Notes: generated by a model not told the origin, from the letters alone. A DNA stretch of 64,000 nucleotides from Phalacrocorax aristotelis (GCF_949628215.1 NW_027441196.1:1-64000), one strand, 5' to 3'. Shown: positions 1 to 13,799, numbered from the stretch's first letter. Numbers and translations: made by a program.

Positions 1-3000
1 GTCAGTGGAGCTGCAGGAGCCGTCAAACAGCACAACACCTTTTCAAGAGCAAGTATGAAAGCGTCAGCCTGCAGAGCAAGTTCAGAGTCGCAAAGCGCAC
101 TTCCAGATCTGCGGGCAAGACCATCTACCAGCAGATCACTGAATGAGCTCAGCTGGAAAGAATGACTCTAGGTTTGCAGCATGGCTGCACTAGTACTCAC
201 AGATTTGGTCAAATTCGCCTTTTGTATAGATCACTCTGCTCCGTGTCCAGTCAAGGGCAAACTGTAAATTAGCAGCAGAACTTGGCTGCTCTTTAAAAAA
301 AGAGAACAAAAAAGAAATGAATCAAGAATTCCAGACTAAAAAAATATGCAACACAAAAACCACATAAGAAGTGTTACCTTTAGATGTCCAAAGCTTAATG
401 CAGCCGCTCAGAAGCCCTACAGAACCTGTCTGGGCAGCAGCTGACAAGACCGCCTCTAACTGCTCCTCCTAAACGTAGCAGACAAAAGAAAAGGAGAATC
501 CCACCTGCTTTCAGCATCCCAACCACCAACAGTAAGTGCTTGTTTCTAACTGTGCCCTCACTCGGGCATCACAGGCTGGGCTGCTTGTTGCTGGGAGGAG
601 CACAGGAAACTTTCCCTCTGACATGACAACTTACCAAAGGCTAATTCTAACCTCCTGCACGGAACCTCATGCTTTGAGGAACTGACGGGGGGAAGGTTGT
701 TCTGAGGGAACGATGCTTCCTTTTCTCCAGTCTGCCCTCCTTTTCCCAGCTCATCAGGGATCAAAACCCAAACTCAGGACCACGCAGGCAGTTGCACTCA
801 TTGATGAGAGAGAAGGAACAGCTTTCCCCGACTTTCTCTTCCTGCTCCTAGAGCAGCGCTGCCTTCCTTTCTAGACATTCAGGCCCTGATCGTGCTTCAA
901 CAGGAGGCAACGGTGGGTTTACACTCCCAAGAGGGGACCTCAAACATCACCATTTGCATAAAACTGGCAGGGTACAATTGCAGTTACGCGTGTGGATGGG
1001 CAGGAGCAGCATAAAATGGCCTCTGACACTGAAAGCAGCGCCATGGAAAGCTTAGGAAAGGTCCATCTCTTGACATTCTCAATAAAGACACAGTAAAAGC
1101 TCACCTCTTTCTGGAAGCCGCTGCATGTCATATGAACAACTCCAGAGCTCAGCAAGCACCTGCCATCTGCAGAGACAACGAACGTTGGACAACGTTCCAT
1201 ACTCTCACAGTGATGGAAGCACCAGTTTACATTTTTGTCATAGCAGCCCCTGGAAAGGTACAACTGAGTACCCGTTCTCCTCCTCAGAGCACTTAAAACC
1301 TTTTTTTAGAAAAATAATGGCTGAGTGTAGAAATTTTACCTCCAGGGCTATCGAGGTGCTGCGCTTTGAGCTTCAGCCCAGAGTCATTTCATCTGATCAC
1401 CAGCACCACGTCATGGGCTGCGTTACAGAAGCACCCAACCCCCAGACCCAGCCGCCTGTCAGAATGGTGTCACAATAGCACACGCTTTGTCAGTACAATG
1501 TGATCAGAGTTGGGCGGGGGGTGAGTTGGGGTGTTTTGGTTTGGTTGGGTTTGGGTTTTGCGTGACAGCCAATGAACAGGGGAACCAATAAATGGCATCT
1601 GAGCTCGGTTTAAGCTTATCACTATTCCAAGCAGTGAAATACCTACCAAAATTATAGGTGCTTGGGTGAAAACACAGCTCAGGGTGTGGATAAGAAGGAG
1701 GAACTCTCCAGCTTAGGCTGCGCTCCTGCACCACAACATCCAGAAGGAGGTTTGGAGCAGTCGTGCTTGTCACAGCGTCCAGTGACCACAGTGCAAAATA
1801 GGGGCAGTCCTGAAGGGATTCTTCTGGCCTGAAAGAAAACAAGTGCAGAAGCTCAACGCTGACTTTCCAATGAATTATGGGGAGGGATACTGAAAACAAC
1901 TCCATCAAAATCTACCTTAGTGAGCGTGGCATTTGAGCCTGATACCAGCAAGTCATGTTAAATACACCCAAATAAGTAGATGGTTTTCCCTGGCCGCGTG
2001 TATTCACTTGCCAGCTGAAGACTGAGACACTGGCGTCAGGAGATATGACTGTAAAAGACAAGACATTGTGTCTTATTGGGAGAAAATACAATATACCTGA
2101 CATTTTCAAAACACCCCTTTCTATTTTAGCTTCATTCTGCTACATCACTCATGAAACGCAACACTTCAGTAAGAATAATTTTAAACATTTACACCGTAGC
2201 AAACACCTCTGTGATAGGTTTCAGTCATACTGCCCCCCTTTTCGAGTTCCAATTGTCTCCATCCTAAGCCAAATCAAATACACAATTATCAGCTAATCAG
2301 GTTTTCCATACAGTAAGAGTGGATCAAGATGGTTAGCAAAAAAACCCCCACAAGAATCCCAAAACAAAAAAAGACCCTAGGAAAACATACCTCGCTACTT
2401 TTAGAAAGCATACAAATACTTGTCGTATACACTTGATCACTCAGCTGGCATTATTAATTTCCAGATTTGACTTAATTACAAGTTTTTCGAATAGCTCCTT
2501 TCCAGCACAGTCAGAATGAAAGAACACAATTATCAGACAAAACAAATACAAAACCCCAAACCCAACAAACAGGAAATTGGAACAAAGAGTTTAACATCAA
2601 ACATTGACCATGTTACACTCGGGTTCTCTCAAGAAGTGGGACGGTCTGTCTCCTCTGGGGAAGGCATGCTCTAGATGTGAGCAAAGTGGGTGGTGCATCC
2701 TTTACCCTGACAGAGCAGGGAACCAGGAGACAGGTCGTTTGGCAAAATGGGTCTCTGTTCTCTGCTGAATTCATCAGTGCTGCTTAGGGAGCCTCCCACG
2801 CTTTACTGTGTTTCATCATGAACTTCTGTGCCCTTTCGCTTGTGTGAGCCGCTGAAACTGCCTTTGAAGATATCAATTAGTTCCATAAATCAGACGCCAG
2901 CTGCATTTCTAACCTCAATCCACATCCAACGGTAGCTCATGTGGGCCTACAACCTGAATAGTTTCTGGACAAAAGCTAATTAGGGTCCATCAGAAAAATT

Positions 3001-6000
3001 ACAAGTATTTTTCCATGCCTCACACTTCATAAAAAGGGGCTTTTTTGTTGGTTTTGTTGGGTTTGGTTTGGTTTTTTTTGGGGGGTGCGTGTGTTGTTTG
3101 GTTTTGACAAGTTTTTAGAAGGCCCTCTCCCCAGAATCATGACACAAGTGGAGAAAATCCAAAGGTGTTTTTATTAGGTTTTGACACCCTGTTGTTAGAG
3201 GGTGGCACCACAAAAGAGGTGGAAGCTGCCTCTTCAGGACTAAGTCAAAGCTAATAAACACAACTAGCCTAGAAAGTCATGCCAGTGCCTCCTTTGTGAC
3301 CTCAGGCATAAGTTAAGGCCAGTAAGAAGAGAGGGAAGGGCATTCACACACCCAGACAAAAGGCTATGGCAGTTATCTTTCTGTATATCAGTATCTTTCT
3401 GTATATCAGTATCTTTCTCATAGTGAGGGGCCCAAAACTGAACACAGGATTCGAGGTGCAGCCTCACCACCGCCGAGTAGAGGGGGACGATCACTGCCCT
3501 ACTCCTGCTGGCCACACTATCTCTCATACAAGCCAGGATGCTGTTGGCCTTCCTGGCCACCCGGGCACACTGCCGGCACATCCAGATGGTTGGGGAAGGT
3601 ATCAAACAGATCTGGCCCCAGGACCGAGCCCTGGGGAACACCACTTGTGACCGGCTGCCAGCTGGAGGCAGATGCAGGCATAGGTTTGAAGAGGGGAAAA
3701 AAGAAAGTTCAGGGAACATTCCTAAGCAATGGAGGGGATGATCTTGCTGTTCAAAGACGAGAGCTGGAGGAATAAAATCACTGACAAGTGTTATAGAGGT
3801 GACCCCACCATACATCGCTACAGCATGTCAGCAAGCATTGAAGGAAAAAATAGGGTTTATCTTAGCAAGTCCCACAGAACCCAAGCACCCAGTTTTTCCT
3901 TTGAAATAAGCCCAAGAAGTTAGTCTATATAGATTTTTAAGACCTTCAGACTGTGGGTATAGAACAGCATTCATTGCTTGGACTCCAAAACCATTTCGTT
4001 TAGAATCACCAAACAGGGACATCAGGAACAAACCTTCATCAACGCTGCCTTCTCTGGCTGCGTGGGTGGGAAAGGTTTCTACAGCCTGACAGCTGAGTAA
4101 CTTGGCCTTGCTGCCCTGCCCTCTCAAGGGAAAGGCTCCACCCGTCAGATCCAAACTGTACTTTTCAACACAGGATGCCAAACGCTGTGGAAAAAATCAC
4201 AGGTGAGAGAAAGGTCATTTTCAGATAAAAGCAGACATTATACCTAAGGATGAAAGAATGTCTATATCTAATATAACCTGCATATTGTACTGTATCACTC
4301 CCAGGCGCTTAATCTGATGGCAAAGAGAAACTACACCTGACACGCAAGAGAACTAAGTGTCAAACCGTAATGGGTAAGTTTGGCCGTAAAAGCTTTGCAC
4401 ATTTTCAGAACTGAGCATTTCCCTCGCATTATTGGTTCTGAATGTGTTTTGCAGAATTCCTTGCAACATCCAGATCTCTTCACAAACCTACATATTTATC
4501 TAGAAAGAGAGATCTGAAATAATGCAATACATAGGCATGCAAAGCGCTTTGCTCCGTGACTTGATTACGGAACTGATGAAGTTAGAGAAGTCACGGCATT
4601 CCAGCAGCCAAAGCTCTCTTGCGAGGCATTATCTATAGGCACACACCGCTAGAGTGAAAGCGCATCCCTCGGGAGCAGCCATGAGAACGTCTTACTGATT
4701 CACAGCCTTCTCTCAAACCACATAAGCTCCTGCCAGCTCCTCCTCTCACCTCGTCAGAGATAATGGGTGAACTATCCCTCCATCTTCCATTAACTACACC
4801 ACAGCTTTCTCAGGCCACAAACACAACAGCCTTATTTTATCACTTTGTGTCCCTTTTTTAAAGACTGTCAGCTGGAGGTTCTAGTAGAGCCATATTTAAA
4901 AGCTGCTGAAACGCTTCAGCCTTCTGAGCTGAAAACTGACACTCCTCACATCGTATTCAGGAAAATAAGATGACCGAGGCAAGGAATCACCAAAGAGTAA
5001 AAGGTCCCGCAGTGTAACATTGAAGTATGGAGACAGAACAAAGTAGCCACCAGAGGAAGGGCTACAGACAACTGGGGTTTTTTACCAAAGAAGGACACAG
5101 GACAAGGTCTTGTCTTTGCCACAGCTAAGGCTGTAGCTACAAACAGTTTTTAAGAGAGGGTAAAAGAAAGCAGAAGTTCAAAACTGAAACTGGGGAAAAA
5201 TTAATGAAACTGTCTCCTATCAACTTGCCACAGCGCTTAGAGCACCACAAGAGATGCACAAGTGAACTGCAATGAAAGCCCTTTTGTACGTGAACAACCC
5301 CATCAGGGTGCTCTGTTCCTCCACAGCACTGGATATTTATGTCATTAAAAACTGCACATCAACAAAGAGGAAGAGAAGACATCCATGTTTAGAACACACT
5401 GAATCACCTGAAGGTACTTATACTTTGGCATCGTGAGAGAGAATGTGTTTTAAAGAAACACCACCTTTCCCCAACTCCTCACCTTTACCTGGTCAAAAGC
5501 AATATTTACCGATGAGGAAGGAGCTCTCCTCTACATAAGGAAAAAAGTCAAAATGTAAGGTCATTCAAAAAATCAAAATGCACAGTCCCTATCAAAACAG
5601 AGCACCACGATACAAGAACCACCCGTTTCATTCCGGACCTAGTGAGCATACGCAAGAGAAAGTAACAAAATCAGAGGAAAGAATTGCTCTGAATTAAGGT
5701 TACTTTCCCCTCAAAGAGATTTTGCCAGGGTTTCAAGCATATAAATATTACCCCTGCCAACTGCACTGATACTCCCTTAGAGAAAAGGACTCTTTCCATC
5801 TGTTCACGGATGTGCAAGTCTTACCTCATACAGGACTTGTCCCGATGGCAAGCGTCTTCTGGCAGCAAACACTAACTGCAACAGGTGTAAACTCAGAGCA
5901 TCGCCTTCACTGAAAAGGTATAAATTATGACATTTGGTTACAAAGCTGCTTTATAGTCCTCATTATCCTTTCCTTAGATCTAGGCTGAGGTTTCCTGAAG

Positions 6001-9000
6001 AGCACTGTCTCGCTGAAAAGAAAAACAGCCCTTCCCAAAGCATGACAATTGGTCACATTTAGCCGCTAAAACACAACGGAGGACATTTGGACACTAACAG
6101 CTTCTGGGGCAAAGGCTAACCACACAGTCTGAAAGCTTTCAGATATTATGTGGACTAAAAATGGTTGGGAATAGCTCTTCACAGTGAGGAGTTCTCAAGC
6201 AAAACTGCTTTACAGTCAAAGTGAAAAAGATTGCCACTCTACGAGCAGCCGAGCTGAGTAAATAGCTTGCTGATGCTGAGAGGGGCAGATCTTTCCACCC
6301 TTCCCTTCCCACCAGAGCTCCAGTCCCTCTCCTGCACACACGGCACCTTCCACACCCTTGTTTCAGTCCTTAGCCCAGCAGGAAACCACCGACTTGGCTG
6401 CTGAACACCTTCCCTGCCAGGCGAGCTGAGCTGGCTCACCAAGGCTCAAGCTGGCACCAGGGAACCGGCCATGCTGTCACCTCCTCCTTTAGGGGCAGCA
6501 GGCTGGTGGATCGGCACCGTTAGTGCTCTGGAGCTGCAGCCTCCACTGCTTTTCATGGTATTTTTTTAATACCATGGTATTGAAAGAATAAGGAATAAAG
6601 AATTAAGAGAATGTTTCTTGTGTCATCAAGAAACAAAGGCAGCCATTTAAGAATGCAAACACAAAAATACAGCCACTGTCACTTTGCCACCTTGCAGCAG
6701 GGAGGAACTAGTAGGTCCCTCTTCATCTCTGCTAAATCCTGTAAAATTGCACCGTAAGCTCAACACCTTCCACACCTGAGAGAATCTCCTGCACAGCTAA
6801 ATAATCACAACAAATATACGTGTGTCAACTGTATGTGAACAGATAGATATAAAAAGTTAATTCAATGGCTTAGAGTAAGTTTTTATTCACCTTTCTTGTG
6901 TCGACTGAACAGCCCACAAGTAGCAACAATTGCGAGGGTCATTCTCAGGCTCTTGAATAATGGCGTAGACAGGAATCCTTCCTCCTTCAAGCTGACAGTG
7001 GTGCCTACAGGGTTAAAAAAAAAAAAGACAGAAAAAGAAACAAGATGAGCCTAGTGGCCCCGACTGCTTGTGTTAGGGTGGAAGCATCTTCCGAGCAAAG
7101 AGCACCCGACATGCTTCTCCTCCCATTCCACCCCTGAAAAAGGTCACTTTGAAGTAACAGACTTCCTCCTCGAGCAAAGCCTTGAGAGCCCTGCACCTCC
7201 AGGCGTGACCAAGTGCAAAGGCCGACTTACTCCCGCTGCAGAGTTTTCACATCCCACAGTGACAGGGAGCCGTCGGAAAAACCCACGGCGAGCTGGTTGC
7301 TTCTGCTGATGTAGCGCAGGGTCGATATTGCTGTTCCTGAAGGGCTTTGCAGTTGAAAGCAGAGATGTCTCCCTTCTCTGGTCACCATTTCTCTTCTTAG
7401 TGGAACTCCAGCAGCAATTCTGGTGACAACTACTAGAGCTACACGCACAAAACCACACAATAAAGGAATGCATTATGCCATTCAGGTTGCATTTGAAACA
7501 CTGACGTGACAACATGTATAAACTAATTCTACCGTCCCAGGCAAAATACCCATTGATGCAACACTTAGTTTGCTCTTTCCATTTTGTACATATTCGGAGA
7601 ACATAAGAACTCTCTGTCTGGACAGGTATTCTCAGTCATATTTCAAAACCAGGTAAAAGTGTAGCCTTCATAGACAAATTCTTCCTGGACTCTGCACATC
7701 AGGAGTTTGGGCCTCATGATGAAGCTCCTTGAAGTGACATCAACTCTTGAAGCCACTGGTGTAAGAGCCAAAACAGAGTATGCACTCCAAATACACAAAT
7801 TAGAGGTTTCTTTCATCCAAATGGATGGGGTTTGATAAGTTGGATTTAGATTAAAAAAAAAAAACAAACAAAACTAAAATTTGCCCCAAGCCAATGAACA
7901 GAAGCAGAAGAACATTCCCAAGAAATAGGGCACGTCCGATACACCTTCCTATCCGGCAGCTGCACCGACTCGGATGGTCAGATTCCTACTCCTCACTGGC
8001 AAGAATCACAGTGACAGAGGGACCCTGGTGGGAGGGGGTATTTGTAACCTTAGAAGGAGTACGAAGCCACTCCCATTTTTAATCCATTCAGGACCAGACA
8101 GTGTCAAACTGCTACCTGTAATCAGCAGTCATAAATGTCTGCACAGCAGAATCTTCAAAGTGGGATGCATGTTGTTGATTTAAAAGACACAAGTTTTCTT
8201 ACTTTTCAATTCAAGTTTAGAAACTGCAGCTTACCCGATGGCTCATTTTCCCTCTGGCTGCAAGATGGATCATCCAAACCAAGGTCCACCACAAGTAGAT
8301 GACCAACATCTGTTGCCACCGCTGCCGCTCCACAGAACCGCTGCAGAGCCCGGTGTAGGTGCCAAGGCCTCACGCTGGCTCCTCCGGGACTAGTTATGGG
8401 CTCTATAGCAGTTACCTACAGGAAAACTACAAGTTAATATTTAAGCTGTTTGACAAGCTAAATAGAAATCACTGAAAATTGAAGCCAGAATTAGGAATAT
8501 AAGACTTAAAAACACAGCATTGTTTCCAATTATATCAAGAAGAAAGAAAGGAAAAAAAAAGCCCTCTACAAACATCCGTTACTGCCTTGTGTTTACTAGA
8601 ATTCCTGCAGTTATTTCACTGAGTTCACATCGACTGCAATGGCGCACTCTATTATTACAGCTTACCAATTTCCATTTCCTGCAGTTTTCAAAGCCTTTTT
8701 GTGCAAGTGGAGAATTAGGTAACTACGTGCTCTACCATAAAACCAGAAAACTTGTTTTACTATCAGTAAACTCAAAGGATAATGGTACTGTGAAGCCCAC
8801 CATTTTACATCATGCCGCTCTCGACTGGACACTCTGCAGTGACAGCATGATGACGCAATAGAGAAAACAGACTTCCTAACAAAGAGACGCTCCAAAGCTG
8901 CTCCTGAAACAGCGTTATGCAGCACCTGACAGCGTTTCCCCCATTAAAAAGCACCTACCCTTCCTGGCAGAACAACTGCTGTAACCACGCTCGATGTCCC

Positions 9001-10522
9001 CGGGTCATACAGGCAGAGGACACTTCCCTCTGCTTCTCTCAAGCCAACCAGCAGCCCCGTTCCCGTCTGCCAGGAGACCTCCTTCACCACGCGGATGGTG
9101 GGAGGCTGCTCACGGGCTCCACTGAAACGGTGTGCAGAGAGCCGCTCCCCCGTCACAGCGCTCACGACCTCCAGCTGAGGGCCACACGCCAGCCAGGCCA
9201 GGCCACCTCTCCCTGGAAGAGCAGGGAAAGCTGGCTAAAGCCAACTCCCAAGAGACGATTGAAAACAACTGGAAAATCACAGTCACTGCCCCTTTGCTTC
9301 AACAGAGGTGCCTCACAGAGGGAGACAGACTTACCGAATTCTGGTCAGTCATTGAAAATCACCCACTGAACCCTCAAGCAATACATCTTCAAATGAACCA
9401 CCTTATGATTTTGCATTTGTACTTGTCATTCCTGCACTGAAGGGTTCTGCTTGTTTGGGATAAAGATTACAATATATTGATCTCTTGTCTTTATACCATA
9501 TTCAGCTTGGTTTTGCCAGAATTCATCTAAACACCTATGGGAATACAACTCCTAAAGCATACTTCAAATAGATCAAATCTCAGCCAATTCTTTTCTACTT
9601 TACTAACTTTCCTTGACACAAGCCTACTTTGGGCAGGGATTTGGACTTCAACAAGAAACTACCTCAAAATAGGCACTGAGGGAGCCAATTTCAACTTTCA
9701 CACACGCTGATCACAGATAATTTAGCGCATTTAGTTTCACTGAACTACTTCCAACACAAAGGGAGTATTAACTCAGTTACTGCACTTACAGTCACGTAGA
9801 GGGATTCTACATGGTCTCAGCAGATGCCCGGACACGCAGGCAGGCCCCCGGCTCTACATTCCGATCACCTACAAAGTCAGCTACCTCATCTGCTCAGCCA
9901 CTCTCAGCACCTCTCCCGGGACACTCCTCTGCATCCTATTAAATGCTTTGCAAACCTGGCTGCAGCGCCTAACAGGGCTTTCCTCTTCCTCCTGTTTGTA
10001 TTCAGGCTAGCAACAAAAAAGCAGGGCCCTTTGCTGCTCTAACACTGTGGGGGAACTCTTTCTGCAGGCGATGTTATGATGGTACCAATAAATACAGCCC
10101 AAAACAACACTAGGACTTTTTTGAAAACTGCCCTTCATTCAATTAGCAAGTGAGGAGGGCTCACTGACTTGCGCCTGTTATTTTAATGGCTCAAGATTGG
10201 CGCAGGCTGTTGTCATTTCAAAGTTTAACTCTGCTAATGTTTTAATGTTAACATTTGTCATCGTTTTTTTCATAGCTCATCCTTTCTGTTCTCTCAAAAC
10301 CTGATGCACCTGAGCAGCACCAACCTGACACAGCTGATACTGTGACCCTGTGCTTCAGGTCACCTCCAATTTCAAGGCCCAGTTGCAAGGAAAACGCTCA
10401 CCTCTGCAAAACTGCCCGCGCAGCACAGCACCTCGGGTGGTCTCATCTTCCCCAAGAGCCTGAATGGTCACCTCGGGAAACTGCAGCAGGCTGCTCGTTA
10501 CCTGAGCCGCGAGGTCTCGCAT
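1..10522 (-). CDS. AHCTF1: ELYS/AHCTF1-like nucleoporin, 5' half (N-terminal beta-propeller and start of helical domain)
   Basis: ELYS seeds nuclear-pore assembly on chromatin and joins the Nup107-160 complex. Its N-terminus is a seven-bladed beta-propeller followed by a helical domain; the C-terminal AT-hook lies outside this window. Exons, 5' to 3': 10402-10522 (start codon at 10522, peptide [18 protein letters not shown]), 8959-9212 ([20 protein letters not shown]), 8235-8415, 7231-7432 ([33 protein letters not shown]), 6891-7004 ([19 protein letters not shown]), 5825-5909, 4034-4184 ([15 protein letters not shown]), 1916-2048 ([14 protein letters not shown]), 1647-1828 ([19 protein letters not shown]), 1105-1166 ([15 protein letters not shown]), 378-468 ([14 protein letters not shown]), 201-290, and from 38 to the window edge (LFDGSC). 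The first ten exons total 1485 nt with every splice phase matching, giving 495 codons. From memory of human ELYS I estimate roughly 60% identity, which seems low for a bird ortholog. One expected exon is decayed (see 745-790), so this may be a diverging paralog. Family identity is certain; whether the gene is functional is not. Confidence 0.92.
745..790 (-). pseudogene. Decayed relic of the ELYS exon expected between 1105 and 468
   Basis: ELYS genes have an exon here encoding a peptide with a SGPSL...LIPDG core. On the minus strand this stretch still reads GGTCCTGAGTTTGG and then TGATCCCTGATGAG, recognisably the same bases. It carries small insertions, so no frame is open across it. The exons on either side both meet at phase 0, so skipping it would keep the reading frame. 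The alignment is by eye and short. Confidence 0.4.
3373..3421 (+). repeat. 18-bp tandem repeat, about 2.5 copies
   Basis: The unit TATCTTTCTGTATATCAG is repeated head to tail immediately beside the CR1 fragment, probably a small local expansion at the end of the element. Confidence 0.85.
3420..3665 (-). mobile_element. CR1 LINE fragment (3' part of ORF2)
   Basis: The minus strand encodes typical CR1 reverse-transcriptase C-terminal pieces: [16 protein letters not shown], then [20 protein letters not shown]. The element is truncated at both ends, lies in an ELYS intron and has the same orientation as that gene. Confidence 0.85.
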
Positions 10523-12873
10523 TCTTCACTCTAAATAAAGACAAAAATGCAAAAAGAGACTTCTGACAGCCATAGACATTTTTGAGATTGACCGATGTTT
10601 CATCAGGTTGCCGTGAATAATCTCCCATCCACCTCCTGTAGCTCTTCTCCTGAACAAAATGGCACTGAGGGCAGATTTGGATCTCACAGCAGAGCAAAAG
10701 GAGAATCCTTTGCTTTTCTGATGCCTACGAGGTCACCAACAAAAAGGGACGCAGGGGTATTGACAAGATAAATAACAGGGAAAAAAGCCCAGGACACTGA
10801 AGTCAAGTCTACTCACACAGGTTAGTACGATGCGATCTGAGAAAAATCATCTTTTCAAAAGCTTCTCAGTAATAGGGAGAAGTTTCCATTTGTCCCTTTC
10901 CTTGATTTCATACTTTATTCTTAATGGTCCATTGACTTCTAGTAGATTTCATGCATCGTTTATGTCTTGTTCACTTTTGGCATGTGTATTTTGAACAACG
11001 TTCGTAAGGACCTTCATTCTCTAAACTCTTCCACAAAACGTACTCTTGATATTTTCACGTTACAAGCAATACAGACTTTCATAGCTCATCAGTTACACAG
11101 CAGTTTTCCATACACTTATGATGGAAACGTAACACAGCATGGATTTTTTTTCTACACTTAAAGCCTCATATTCCTTATCCCAGTCCTTTCCTTCCTATTG
11201 CCTGCCCTTATCACACCTCTGCAGGATTTCACAAACATTTCTAGGCCTTTCAGACACTTCCCACACTTCTGGAGGTGCTCCACAAAGAGTTCATGGTTCT
11301 GTACATCAAGAGAGATTTTGTTGTGGAAAAACTGAAAAGCTGAAGGGATTTACAAGGTTAAACAGGCACCTTAATAAGAGATATATACTCTGGTTTCTCT
11401 TCAGGTCTTATCAATCTTTCTCTATTCCCGACACGTGGAAAGACAAACTCCTTCAAGTAACTGTGTTTTGCAGGTTCTGAAATGGTTCCTGAAAACGCCT
11501 CCCGAAGGCAAGGCAGATTTAATCACCCCGTTCAAATGGCACTGCTTTCTTCACGGCGTCTCAAAAGGGAGACATGAAACGCAGCTCGCTGTGCCTGGGT
11601 GTCCCACCTGCTGGCCAAGGCAGGCGTCAGCGCGAGCCCTTACCCCGTGCTACGGAGCAGTACAGCCAGCGCTTACACGGGCTCACACGGCGTGTTGCGG
11701 TGTCTGTGCCGTACGTGTTCTCCTGCAAACAAAGGGCTACGATCGCTCCTGCCAGCGCGCACTGGGAACCTGTGTCCCTCCCAGCACAGGAGGTCACAGC
11801 TCGCTCTGAAGCCCGGGCTCGGGGAGCAACACAAGGGCATTCAAGGGAAGCGCTGACAAGGAAATACAAGTTATACAGATGGGCCTGCTGTGGAGAGAGG
11901 TTATGCTCTGAAGGCCGGGCAGTGGAATCTGCTGCACTTCAAGCCATAGGCACTGCAACTGCTTGGGAATATGTTCCAGTACCTTCTGCCAGCATGAAAA
12001 GCACGAGCGCGTGACACACGGGACGCGGCCGCCAGGGTCCTGCACTAGGCACAGGGCAACATTTTGATGGAAGTGCTTCATGATCACTCATAGAATATAT
12101 TCTACTAGTAGCAAGGTAGTTGTAAGAAAAAGAGTGAGCAAGTCTCTTCCAGCAGGGCAGGTAAGAGCAGTCAAGAAACCTTCTCACCTGCTGCTCTCCA
12201 TGAGCCGCCCTGAGTCACCCTGCCTTTGCCGCTGCCTCCCGCGACAGGCCAAGAGCACAGAACTTTGTGTAGACAAATTGGAAGTAAAATTTCAAGGATT
12301 TAAACTAACTGGGGAGATTGGAGCTTAAGAGCAAACCACTCACCTCCCCAAACTCCCCACCAAACCAGAAATAATTCTTCTCTGGTGGAAAGCTCAAGGC
12401 TTGACACAGTACCACTCGGTCATTTCTTTCCCACTCATAGCAAAACACCTGCATTCAGTCCAAAACCAAAACCAAAAGTTTTCTTCTAAAAAGCCACTGC
12501 GTAACAGATATGGTCTGTATCAGAATTCTACAGTCAGTCAGGCTTATTGCGCCGATGCTCCACAAGCTCCCCATGATGCACAGATCTACAGCAAAAGGTG
12601 AGAAGACACAATTTAAGCTCTCTATCCCAACAGCCCTGATCCCGCATCTGATGCAGACCACAGATTTCATCCCTTTAAATGAGAAACAAACAAAGCCAAG
12701 ACACATCAGCATTTGAAACTGGAGCCACTTTACCCAGCTGCCTCCTATGGTTATTCTCCAACACGACTACTCTTGCATGCAGGAGCTGCAGTCCCTCTCT
12801 AACGTGGCTAAGCTAGCAAAAGCTCCTCAAGTCACTCCTGAAAGTGTGCTCTGTTGCACGCTGCTTGGCGTAC
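10523..12873. other. 5' flank or first intron of the ELYS-like gene; no gene recognised
   Basis: No recognisable coding exon was found. The sequence just upstream of the ELYS start codon on the minus strand is TTTATTTAGAGTGAAG, compatible with a 3' splice site ahead of a coding exon preceded by a non-coding first exon. The stretch 11600-12030 is moderately CpG-rich, but no clear promoter can be defined. Confidence 0.4.
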
Positions 12874-13333
12874 CTGGACAGACGGGCGCAGGCGCCGAGT
12901 GTCTCAGGGCAGAGCGCACACGCAGCCGTCCCGACAGAGGCAGAGCCCAGGGAAGACAACGTTCCCAGTGCTCCCACAGCGCTGGCCCCTCGCAGCACCA
13001 CTTCCAGAGTCACGGAGTCACAAGGGAGAGAAAGGCCTTCCGGAATCCCTGGGGGCAGCTGGTCCAGCCCCTGCGCAGGCAGGGTCACCCAGAGCAGGCT
13101 GCCCAGGGCCAGGGCCCGGCGGCTGCTGAACCCCCAGTGCTCAAACACACCCCTTGCAAACAGCCGCCCGGCGAGGGGAGCTGCGGAAACGTTGGCAGCC
13201 CACGCGACAGGCCCAGGGGTTTGGGGACTCGCTCCGACCAACTGAAGTATTCTCTCCCCCACGCAAGTAAAACACCACCCCACCAGCAAAGGCTTGTCAC
13301 CATTCTTCCTCCAAAGCTCCGTCCGACGGCTCA
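12874..13333 (-). CDS. Unrecognised 460-bp open exon candidate
   Basis: On the minus strand the acceptor CTTTGTGTCTTCTGCCTAG and the donor CTGTCCAG|GTACGCC enclose 460 nt that stay open in one frame for about 152 codons (phase 1 in, phase 2 out). The peptide is rich in hydrophobic stretches (LLVGWCFTCVGERILQLV; RALALGSLLWVTLPAQG) and has several cysteines. I do not recognise the family. The GC-rich composition also opens frames on the opposite strand (12747-13337), so chance is possible. It lies between the ELYS-like gene and the RBBP6 exons, on the same strand as both. Confidence 0.3.
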
Positions 13334-13799
13334 CTAGGCAGAAGACACAAAGTTAAGGGAAGCCTGATTAAGTTCGTTTCACTGCCTTAAACCAGCAAAC
13401 CCCAGGCATGTGGATGCAGGAAAACGAGCTGAAGCAGGCAGGGAATGAGGAGCCGCCCTCAGCAGAGCAGGACACGGCACCGTGTGCCCAAACGCAGGTG
13501 ACAGCTGCCAGCCAAGGCTGACACAACCATCCCGACTAATGGGCATAAGGTGGCACTTGAACCACCGCGCTCAGCCCCACACCCCAGACGGGGGGTCAGC
13601 GGTGCCGACAGGATTAAGTCCTGACTGACTCCCAACAACAGACGCTGACACTGACTGATGCCAGCCAGCTGAGTCCGGGCAGGTGATGCTGGCCGACTGA
13701 CGCTGGCCGACTCACTCTGGCCAACTGACGCACGGCTCGGGTCCTCCTTCTGCCATCGCACCTGGGCATCACCCCTGATGGAGCTGGGCGGGCAGAGGG

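Noticed and set aside
12455-12712. Second half of the RBBP6 RING finger on the minus strand
   Set aside because: A short CIR...ES resemblance exists, but there is no acceptor AG at the right place and the second cysteine/histidine set is missing.
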